Shown here piece after piece: positions 1 to 8,244 of a stretch of 15,000 nucleotides of DNA (positions are counted from its first letter, which is position 1; the number at the start of each line of letters is the position of its first letter). The notes below the pieces were generated by a model. The model saw only the letters and a list, made by a program, of their open reading frames with translations, was not told the DNA's origin and did no database searches. The stretch lies in contig JAHBMJ010004965.1 in NCBI GenBank assembly GCA_018398765.1, positions 1-15,000 on the forward strand, written 5' to 3'. A program made the position numbers and the translations under genes. This DNA is from Chromera velia. Its lineage: Eukaryota; Sar; Chromeraceae.

Positions 1-623
1 AGATGGCCCCGAAGAGCAGTGTTATGGTTGTCCCGCAGTGTTCATTCTCGGTATGGCCTCGCGGCCTGAGTGGTCATTGAATGAACGAATGAATGAATGA
101 ATGAATGAATGAACGAATGAATGAACGAATGAATGAACCAATGAATGAATGAATGAATGAATGAATGAATAACTGAATGAATAATACCTGCAGGGTTTGG
201 AGAAGCCGCTTTCGTTTTCATCATCGCAAGAGAGAGCAACAGAGGTACGCAGAGACAGAATGGATTTTCCGTTTTCCGCCTCTGAGCCACTTCTTTCCCT
301 GCAAGCTCTCTGTTCATGCGTTCGTTCTCTTTCTCCCTCCCGTCTTGTCTCTCCCAACCGCAACCGACCACCGTTGGTGGATAGAAGAAAGAGTGCGTGG
401 TCAACAAACAAGTTGTATGTTCAAAGGAACTCGATGAAGAGCTGCAGTCAATCAGTCAACATATGTTCACTTTCAGAAACACATATTAATTTCATAGATT
501 CATGTATGTGTTCAGGGACGACGTACTGTAGTCAAAGAAGAAAATGATCAATCAATCAACACATGTTCGATCACTGCATGCGTATTCTTCTTGTCTGGCT
601 CGATCGCTCGATCGTGCACGCAG
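1..623 (+). other. Upstream intron sequence of the actin gene, no exon recognised
   Basis: This stretch precedes the first recognisable actin exon and ends in a splice acceptor (gtgcacgcag, ending at 623). It holds a long degenerate TGAA/CGAA tetranucleotide repeat and otherwise unremarkable sequence. The open frames across it are produced by the repeat or by chance and show no actin similarity. The missing first ~210 residues of actin must be encoded further left, so this is probably intron, but an upstream gene boundary cannot be excluded. Confidence 0.5.
77..182. repeat. Degenerate (TGAA)n microsatellite
   Basis: About 25 tetranucleotide units of TGAA with scattered variants such as CGAA and CCAA. 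It lies in presumed intron upstream of the actin exons. A shorter run of the same unit occurs at 1098-1115, inside another actin intron. Confidence 0.95.
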
Positions 624-725
624 CTTGGGAAGATCTTGAACCAGTTTTCCTTTGTCGCTCTGGACTATGACGAGGAGCTTCGAAAGGACGCAGTGGAGGA
701 CAACTACGAACTTCCAGACGGCCAG
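624..725 (+). CDS. Actin exon A (VALDY...YELPDGQ)
   Basis: The exon reads [15 protein letters not shown] and ends in ELPDGQ, matching actin residues from about 210 to 246. The acceptor is gtgcacgcag and the donor is CAG|GTCAGC at 726. The segment between ALDY and YELPDGQ is about four residues shorter than in typical actins. The starting phase depends on an unseen upstream exon. Confidence 0.85.
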
Positions 726-889
726 GTCAGCGACTTCATAAGCGACAGATACACCCCTCTCCCCCTTCTGACCCCCCCCATCCAATCTGCTTATCCAGAA
801 CCCCTCCACTCGCACTTCTCTCGAGTAGTACTAGTGAGAAAGTGACCATTAAAACCAGTCCGCTCTCTTTTGCAAATATCCTCCCTCCC

Positions 890-926
<37 letters not shown>

Positions 927-949
927 CTCTCTCTCTCTCTCTCTCTCTG

Positions 950-988
<39 letters not shown>

Positions 989-1662
989 AAATGCATGCAG
1001 GTGATTACTATCGGCTCAGAAAGGTTCAGGTGCCCTGAGATTCTCTTCCAGCCAAGCTTTATCGATCTTGAACAGGTAGGTCTGTCCTCCTCCTCTGAAT
1101 GAATGAATGAATGAAGCTCCTTCCAATGGATGCAGCTCCAAGAGTGTATGTTGACATTCCAGACGATCATGCTTTTGTGTCTGTCACTAAATATGTTTCA
1201 CGTTATTGTCTATAATCCTTTCTACATCGATGTGATAAAATTTCTTTGACTGTTTTGTTTTGTCGTCACTGGTGTGTCTTTTTTCTCTCTCTTTGCATCA
1301 TTGCCATTGCAGGACGGTATCCATAAGTTGACATACCAGTCGATCATGAAGTGCGATGTCGACATTCGCAGTGACCTGTACGGCAACGTAGTCATGTCTG
1401 GAGGGACCACGATGCTCAAAGGAATTGATGACAGAATGTCCAAAGACACCCAGTCTCTTGTGATGTTCAAAGGAATTGATGACAGAGTGTCCAAAGACAC
1501 CGAGTCTCTTGCTCCAGATTCAATGACCATGGAGATTGTCACACCGCCAAAGAGAGAGTCAGTCAGCCTGTTGCGCAGTAAAACGAATGGTGGAGCTCTC
1601 CCCCTCTTCTCTTCTTAGATCCAACACGGCATACAGTCCGGCTTCAGTGTATTTAAACAGAC

Positions 1663-1698
<36 letters not shown>

Positions 1699-1940
1699 GC
1701 CTTGGTTTGGAAACTTGCCAGAGGTCTTTCACGGCCACATTGCCATATGCAGTTTGCCTTTTTTTTTCTCGTGAGTGAGTGAAAGAGTCGAGATTCATGC
1801 TGTCATGATTTGCATGCAGTTACTCTGTGTGGATTGGTGGATCCATTTTGTCTTCGCTGTCGACATTTGAGGAAATGTGGATCTCAAAGAACGAGTACGA
1901 TGAGGCAGGACCTGCTATTGTGCACAGAAAGTGCACCTGA
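624..1940 (+). CDS. Actin or close actin paralogue, C-terminal half (5' partial, four visible exons)
   Basis: Joining exons 624-725, 1001-1075, 1313-1557 and 1820-1940 gives one open frame colinear with actin from about residue 210 to the C-terminus. Conserved landmarks are [62 protein letters not shown] and the terminal HRKC. Actin forms ATP-dependent cytoskeletal filaments; the visible half covers subdomains 3 and 4 and the C-terminal part of subdomain 1. Phases agree at every junction (0, 0, 2). Differences from ordinary actin are a 17-residue tandem duplication in the third exon, a shortened loop before NYELPDGQ, and Asp where most actins have the nucleotide-contacting Lys336. The N-terminal half lies outside the window. 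It could be a divergent expressed paralogue, an actin-related protein or an early pseudogene; there is no stop or frameshift in what is visible. Confidence 0.88.
893..984. repeat. Compound microsatellite (GT)n-(CT)n-(GT)n in an actin intron
   Basis: Pure GT from 893 to 924, CT from about 927 to 948, then a short GTGTGA transition and GT again to 984. It fills about a third of the 275-nt intron between exons A and B and ends only 16 bases before the splice acceptor. Confidence 0.97.
1001..1075 (+). CDS. Actin exon B ([13 protein letters not shown])
   Basis: Twenty-five codons reading [13 protein letters not shown] then [12 protein letters not shown], the actin segment directly after YELPDGQ. 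The acceptor is atgcatgcag and the donor is CAG|GTAGGT. Both ends are phase 0. Confidence 0.93.
1313..1557 (+). CDS. Actin exon C with internal 17-residue duplication
   Basis: The exon begins [19 protein letters not shown], continues through VVMSGGTTM and ends TPPKR plus two bases of a split codon (donor GA|GTCAGT at 1558). The segment corresponding to actin residues 305-321 is present twice in tandem, in frame. The acceptor is cattgcag. It ends in phase 2 and joins exon D to give KRD-YSVW. Confidence 0.9.
1412..1513 (+). repeat. 51-bp tandem direct duplication inside actin exon C
   Basis: Copy one (1412-1462) encodes [17 protein letters not shown] and copy two (1463-1513) encodes [17 protein letters not shown]. 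By eye the copies differ at 5 of 51 bases, in four codons, and every changed codon changes the amino acid. The period is a multiple of three, so the frame is kept. Confidence 0.95.
1658..1698. repeat. (CAGA)n microsatellite in the last actin intron
   Basis: About ten units of CAGA with one imperfect AGAG stretch near the left end. It lies in the 262-nt intron between exons C and D. Confidence 0.95.
1820..1940 (+). CDS. Actin terminal exon (YSVWIGGS...HRKC, stop TGA)
   Basis: The first base completes the codon split after exon C, then the frame reads [31 protein letters not shown] and IVHRKCT with TGA at 1938-1940. The ending is at the same place as in other actins (HRKCF). The acceptor is tgcatgcag at 1811-1819. 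No clear polyadenylation signal was recognised downstream. Confidence 0.94.
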
Positions 1941-2560
1941 GACAAAATCTTAGTCTGACTCAGCAAGCAAGTAAGTCACTGACAGGCAAAGGCAGGAAGG
2001 GGGGCAGACAGGCAGGCCGAGAAGGAGGCAGGCAGGCGTGCTTCACGCTTTTCCTCGTCAGCCTCGATCTGCCCGTTTTGTTCGCTCCCATCCTCTACTC
2101 CTCCTTCCTTCCTTCCTTCCTTCCCGCCTTCCACACTTTGTTCATCCCTCCCTTCCCACATTCCTCATGCACGTGCACTGTATCCCCATTCCCTCACACT
2201 CTTTCTTACGTGACGGTCTCCGTTGGTGCATTCCCATTCTTCTATCCATCCATGCATGCAGGTAAACATTTCACATGCAGTGGGTCGATCGGTCCTGCAG
2301 TTCCGCCCTGACATTGACCTACCGGGATGTGTGAAAAGAGGCAGCTGGACTGAAAATCCTCCAGCTCCTCTCTAGCTGAAGTTCTCGGCTCGGTCGGTGG
2401 AGTGGCGGGGTGAGTACGGTACCTGAGGAGTCAAATCGATGGATGAATTCGGACATGATGCGCTTAGTAGCGCCGCTTACTGCACATGAAAGCAACAGCG
2501 TTCCAAAGGAAGAATGGTCACGGTGTCGTGCATGCAGAAAGAAACTAAGAAAAGAGAGTT
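1941..2560. other. Downstream flank of actin: repeat-rich, no gene recognised
   Basis: It holds a GGCAG/GACAG purine-rich stretch (about 1984-2038), a CTTC microsatellite (2102-2125) and two copies of TGCATGCAG (2253-2261 and 2529-2537). Open frames here follow the repeats and lack recognisable domains. A short frame starting after the acceptor-like catgcag at 2280 contains VLQFRPDIDLPGCV, but I could not connect it to anything. The actin 3' UTR must lie at the left end. Confidence 0.5.
2102..2125. repeat. (CTTC)n microsatellite
   Basis: Six units of CTTC, downstream of the actin stop codon. Confidence 0.9.
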
Positions 2561-2884
2561 TTGAGATTCATTCAATTAACAGCCGGTGATCGATCTAGTG
2601 ACTGATAAGCTAAACACTAGGCTAAACACAAGTTTGCACAGGGTGGGCTCCAATATTTGTTAACGCTGATTCTAGCGATGATTCATATATATTTTAAAAC
2701 TATATATGACTGCAAGTTAAAAACAATTAAGCTCTATACAGGTTTTGAACGATTTTAACTAAAAACATCTAGAAAAACATTTAATTTTTTAAAATGAAAA
2801 TTAATAAATAATGGAATGACCTTAAACAAAGCCTTTTCTTGTTTCTTAATGAGAAAGTGTAATCAGCAGGTTTAGTTGAACTAT

Positions 2885-2908
2885 AAGTTTAACTAGAAGT
2901 TTAACTAG
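2885..2908. repeat. 12-bp tandem direct repeat in the AT-rich island
   Basis: Two perfect adjacent copies of AAGTTTAACTAG. A related but diverged copy (TAGTTGAACTAT) lies just before, suggesting a longer decayed array. Confidence 0.85.
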
Positions 2909-3283
2909 TAGCGTTAAATGAAAGTTTATACTACTACTGATAGTAAAATCTCCAGATAATTTATAGATCGTTCCCAGAATCGTTCATATTACAGATGCTC
3001 CAAATGTTTCGTGTAGTGCCCACTGTCTAAAAACTCTAGTTTGGAGCTTCAAACGCATTTAATTGGGGGATTTTCATAGCTCTAAACCATCTTTACTATA
3101 TGAAGGTATATATACGCTTAATTTTATGAACAACGTTTATCACTAGGTTTATCAATAAGTTGAACAACTTTTCTAAAACTTTTACAACAAGTCTGAAAAG
3201 AAATTTCAAATTTTGCTGGTCACTTTTTATTTCTCTCTTCTGGCAACAGATAGACATAGCGGGAAGGCCCTAGGGCGGAACAT

Positions 3284-3317
<34 letters not shown>

Positions 3318-3324
3318 TCAATCT
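3284..3324. repeat. (ATCA)n microsatellite
   Basis: About ten units of ATCA with one extra A near the right end. It sits inside the AT-rich island. The same unit forms the long repeat at 8138-8245. Confidence 0.95.
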
Positions 3325-3472
3325 AATAACTAAAACTATAACTATAGAAATCCTAACTATAACAGTTTTATTTATTAATCTAATTAATGTATGACAGTGA
3401 GAATGCATATTCAATTCTTCGTCTATGAAATCCTAGATAAAATCTGTGAATCATATACTGAGAGTTATATAT

Positions 3473-3517
3473 GATATATCGTAAATGACTCGATCCTAGA
3501 AGTCGATCATTTATATC
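3473..3517. repeat. Imperfect inverted repeat (possible hairpin)
   Basis: The left arm reads GATATA, then AAATGA, then TCGA, with short bulges; the right arm reads TCGATCATTTATATC. Together they can form a 15-bp interrupted stem around a loop of about nine bases. No tail of U residues or known RNA family is evident. Confidence 0.6.
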
Positions 3518-3716
3518 AAAGTCTAGATCAAACTTATCATCACAGTTCTGCAATACTAGATTTCGTAGTGACTCTTTGAGTGATTCAAAACATTGTATGC
3601 ATGAAAGAAAGCCGAGTCTTGGCCTACTGAAGAATATGCTCTACCCAGGAGTCCGTTGGACTAGCCGTTGGATTTCAATCTGTTTCTAGATCTGCTCGGA
3701 GCGTCCCTGAACCCGC

Positions 3717-3957
3717 CTAGGATCCGCCATCGACCACAACTGTAGACAAGGGCCCCGCAAAGAAACCAGGAGCCTCCAAATCCAGCCCAGAGGAACTCAT
3801 CATTTTTGTGGGACTTGAAGATGCAAACTGCTGTGCAGGGGCTCCTTTGGGTGAACCAGAGACAACTCCGGGCCTATCGGACTCCCCGGGAGACGACCCT
3901 CCCGCCGCCTTCTCTTGCTCGAAGGCGCAGACGACAGGGAGAAACGCCGGCCCTGGT
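3717..3957 (-). CDS. TRAPPC11: TRAPPC11 last exon (tentative)
   Basis: After the acceptor gacaatgcag, one frame stays open for 79 codons to TAG at 3717-3719 and starts PGPAFLPVVCAFEQE; it is in phase with exon 23. Another frame from the same acceptor ends at 3800 with PELSLVHPKEPLHSS, faintly like the family's short IFV.P tail. The GC-rich block ends close to this stop, next to the AT-rich island, which supports a gene end here. Confidence 0.3.
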
Positions 3958-6900
3958 CTGCATTGTCATGGATGATTAATTTCATACAGCTAGCAAGGAT
4001 GCTGCAAGCGGCACTCGTAGAGAGAAAAAAAAGGAAGGATCGAAACAAAGAGGGAGGGAGAAGGGGGGAGAGAAAGAGACTGAAAGACAGGGAGACAGAC
4101 AGAGAGAAAGAAACAGGAAAGGAAGGAAGGAAGGAAGGAAGATTGGAGGGAGGAAGAAAAACATGTAAGAACAAACGAAAGGAGCCGACGAGGGTACAGG
4201 AACGCACAGACCGTGCTGGTGGAATGTTTCCTCACCATCAAAAACTACGCAGACACCCGACAAACAAGGGCAGCAAAAAAAGGTACATGAGTACGAGGCC
4301 AACTCCATGCACAGTCTCTGGAACGGCATCATCAAAAGGTTGGCTTCCTTTGATCCCCTTTGATGTCTGTCTCATTCCCCTCAGGCTTCTCCAAGCACTT
4401 TTCTCAGAAGCCAACTCAACACTGGCAGACGTGATGCAAGGATGTGAAATGTTCCCTCCCAAGAAAAAAAACTGAACTTCGAACAGACAGACAGAAAGAC
4501 CAACCTGACAGGCACCAGAGAGAACCGGAGGGTCACAGAGCTGCAGCATTCACTGTCTGCATCAGTCCCCCTTTCCCCCTCTCCCGGTCCTTCCCCCAGC
4601 AGAGGGAGGTTCAGATTGGGGAGAAGGAAAACTTCGGAGGATTGCGGTCCACTCAGCAGGAAGGGAAAGTCAGGGGGCAGCTCCTCGAAGGGGCCTTGAC
4701 CCTTCCCTCCGTCTCCTGCTGCACTCGCACTGCTAGACCTACGCCCTCCCCCCGTTCCCTGCCTAGTGAATGTGGGGGATACGGGGCCTCCTGCTGCCAT
4801 GCTGCTGCCCGCCGGGGCCCTGAGGACCACCCTGAGATTGGCATGCCGGGGTCCTGAGTTGGTGATTGTTGCCGAGAGAGTGAAGGGGACACCATAGAGA
4901 ACCCTCTCTGGGTGGTCTGTGACGATGCGGACAGGCTTCTTCAGCCAGGTAGAGGCAGCAGGAGGCAGGGGGGGAAGGGGGACCTGCAGGAATGCGAGGA
5001 AGGGAAAGAAGTAAGGGGGACAGGCAGCAGATAGCGGTGGAGGATGATTCAAATCTTTCAAGAATATCGGGACGGAGTCCAGGACGAGCAGTGAGTGTGA
5101 CGAGATGAAAGAAACGGGCAAAAACCTGAACGGACAGAAACTACTGGGCCATCTCATTGAAATACAAGAGAAATAACATGAGATGAACCCGAAACATCGA
5201 TTACTTGAACCATGGATTTGCATGTTGCCAGAAGGCATTGTTGATGCTCTTGACAAGATATCCCTGACAATGAGAAAAATGAAGATCGGATAACCCACCG
5301 AAAAGGAAGATGCCAACATGTTGTAAGGAAAGGAGGAGAACGGAAAGGGAAGAGATTGAGGGAGACGCCGCCAGACGATTTCAACCTGCACTCACTCACT
5401 CACTCACTCACTCACTCACTTCCTCAAGTGTCGAAGGTACGAAGAAAAACAAGAAAAGAAGCACGACGAACATAAAAGAGAACAAAGGTCAAGTTGCAGA
5501 AAAAGTATGGCAGAAGAGATTTATTCAAAGGAAGCAAATGGAAGAAGACCGTGTTCTTCCGCAGAGAGGCCAGAGCTTCACAAACGCGCAGGGCTCCTCC
5601 AAAAACTTCACAGGGCAAGAAGCAGAGATACAGAAAGACAGTAAGTCAGGCACACAGAAACGGACAAAAAACACAGATACACAGGCAGGCAGACAAACAG
5701 ACGGACCTGGGCACTCGCAAAGGCGTCCACCTGGGCAGAATGCGTTGGTATTTGTGCCTCAGCAGAGACAATTCCCATACTCGTGCCTGCACCTCCCCGT
5801 CCCTCCCCCCCCGTCTCCCCTCTGGACCCCCCCACTGGTGCCACAAAGAGAACCGACAGTCTTCCTTTCAGAGACAACACTCCCTTTCCACTCTCGTTTC
5901 CTGGCCGCCCAGTTCGTCCACCTGGGGGACTCTCGCTGAGAGCAAGCCACTTAGGGGCCGAGGGTCTCACTGCAAGCAAGTGCATGGGGAAAGGAAAGAA
6001 GGAAAGCCGGGGGGGGTAGAAGTGCAGGCACGACCGTCACTTCTCCTACCGTCCACTCCTTCTGGAAGGCTGCTGTTGGCTAGCGCCGGGTCTGTGTCGT
6101 TCTTCCGCCCCCCCTTCTCTTTCACAATATAGTCATCTCAACAAGACCAGCTCGGGAACAAGAGGCGAGAGACCGGTACAAAAAAAGGAAAGAAAATGAG
6201 TTTTTCAGGCAGAAAGAAGAAGGCGAAGGGTACCCTTCGTGTCTTTGTCTGCCTACCCCTTGGTTCTCTTCGGTCACCATCAGAACTTCTCAGGATCAAG
6301 TTGCACTCACGCACGCTCATGAGTGGTTGAGACGCCAGAGATCCCTCGCCAACCCCCCCCCGTGTCCCTCCACCCCCGCCTCCACCTCCGCTTCCTCTTT
6401 GCATATGCGGATGGTTACTGGAGCTCGGCCGAGGCACACCTGAACTGTTCACGGAAATCTCCACCAGACGGCTGACGAAACTCCGTCGCCGGCACTGCCC
6501 TCCTTGAGCTGTCGGACAATCTCCGGAGTTTTCTTCTCGTTTGTCGCCTTCTCTCAAAGGAGACCGCATCAAGGAGGCCCTGCAAGGAATCCGTCCGACA
6601 TGCATTCATCCAGAGGCTGTCGGCACAGCACAGCACAGAACAGAAAAAAGAAAGACGGAAAGAGTGAAAGCCAGAAAAGAAAATAGTCACAGAATGCCCA
6701 TTTGTTGGTCCTTTCACCGCATGAAGAAGGGCATGATTTTTCTTTTTCTTTCAACCCCCGACAATGTCTTTTTCTTTTCTGCCTTTTTCATCACCTTCCA
6801 CAATCGCCTGATCGGAAAAACCCCCTTCTGCTTTTTTGCCGGACCAGGGTCTGGGTGTCTGCTCACCGATCCAACCCACTCTTGGTCTCTCTGCATCTGT

Positions 6901-8180
6901 CTGTCTTTTTCTGAAAAGAATCAGGTTTGATTGACTAGACTGACAGACTGACTTTGATGAAACCACGAAGGGATTGAAGAAGGACGCTGAGACCAAAACG
7001 CTTTTCTTCGCTACGACGACTTCTTCTGTGCGGCAACCAGGCAGGGACACAGAGAGTGGCACGAAAAAGAGAAAAAAAATCGAGAGACTCAATCCAAGGA
7101 TTTAGGTGGTCCCTCACCTCTGGAGCGAAGACACCAAGACGTAAAGGAAGACATGCACGTCAGGATGGGTCTTTGTTGATAAGCGGACAGAGATAGAAAA
7201 GGTGTGGAGAGGGATGAGGGGATAGCGGTGGACGGAGAGAACGGAGGCAGACTGTTCATGACTGTTCACAGGCTATCGTCAACAAAGTGTGCATGCAGCA
7301 AACTCCCTTTCTGCATCACACACATGTAATTTCGCCAACGAAAGGAAAGAAACGGAAAAGAATTCTTCCAACTCCACTGACCGTTTCCATCTTTCTTCAT
7401 GACTGCAAGCTCGAGGGTGAAGAGAAACTGTCCGGCGGAATGCGAAGAGAGGACCAACGGCACCCCAACAGAGGACAGCATCTCCGTCGAGTTGCATCGC
7501 TGTGCAAAAAGAAGGGGTACCGAAGAAGAAGAAGAAGGGCGGCCTTCCCCTTCTGTTCTTGAAAGGAAAGAAAATTCAACGGGAGCTCCGGCCTGAGGTG
7601 TCTGTAGGATCCCGGAGTCTGAATGTGAAGGGGGGAAGGTACCGGAAGAAGAAGAAGGAAAGGCACAGGCATCAAGAGGAAGCGGCATGTCGGTATTAGG
7701 TGTTGAAGAGCCAGGTGCTGTTTGTGTGGATGAGGATGAAATTGGAAAGAGACTCAGGGGACACGGCCGTCCAGAGGGAAGGGGCGTAGAGGTACTGTCA
7801 GAGTCTCCTCGCATCACCACACAGACGGAGGGACGAGACAGGGCTACGCTGTCTCTTTCCCCTTCACTCTTGTCTTTGTCCCTTCCTCCTACTCCTCCGC
7901 CAGAACCAGCAGCAGACGCTTTCATGCCGCGCATTCCGTCAGACTCCGATCCGGTTATCCGCAGAAAGTACTGATGATGCCCGCTGCTCAGAAAAGAAGA
8001 AGGGAACAAGCGAATGTCACCTCGAACTTCTTTCGGGTCTTTACACGAGCAGAGACAGACAAAGAAATCAATGTTCGACGTTTTCAAAAACAGAAATTCA
8101 GAGAGAGATGAGAAAGTGCACACGATTAGTTATACACCAATCGATCGATCAATCAATCAATCAGTCAGTCAATCAGTCAC

Positions 8181-8244
<64 letters not shown>

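Larger units (their letters stand above)
2560..3660. other. AT-rich intergenic island of unknown origin
   Basis: Composition changes sharply to AT-rich here and returns to GC-rich on both sides. No open frame of useful length exists on either strand. Internal structure includes a 12-bp tandem repeat at 2885-2908, an imperfect inverted repeat at 3473-3517, an ATCA microsatellite at 3284-3324, and short related words such as GAAATCCTA that recur around 3347 and 3427. No clear terminal repeats or target-site duplication were found. It could be a decayed transposon, a mitochondrial-derived insertion, or simply a low-GC intergenic spacer between two convergent genes. Confidence 0.6.

Noticed and set aside
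1-60. Possible upstream actin exon (MAPKSS or PRRAV-like reading near a GTATGG donor)
   Set aside because: No single frame gives more than a few matches to actin; the resemblance needs frameshifts and is within chance.
77-182. TGAA array as a possible CRISPR or satellite array
   Set aside because: It is a simple tetranucleotide microsatellite without spacers.
1931-2311. Plus-strand open frame of 126 codons overlapping the actin stop
   Set aside because: Its composition follows the GGCAG and CTTC repeats and it overlaps the true actin end in another frame.
2280-2375. Short frame after an acceptor-like catgcag containing FRPDIDLPGCVKRGSW
   Set aside because: Only about 30 codons, lies after the actin stop, no recognised family and no partner exon. 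Could be UTR.
2560-3660. AT-rich island as a retrotransposon with coding domains
   Set aside because: No reverse transcriptase, integrase or transposase motif in any frame and no paired terminal repeats found by eye.
3915-4475. Plus-strand open frame of 186 codons, Lys/Arg/Glu-rich
   Set aside because: It is produced by the purine-rich intron tract and antisense TRAPPC11 sequence; no domain is recognisable.
5310-6132. Two long overlapping plus-strand frames (209 and 212 codons)
   Set aside because: Repeat-biased antisense of TRAPPC11 exons 20-21 and introns, no family match.
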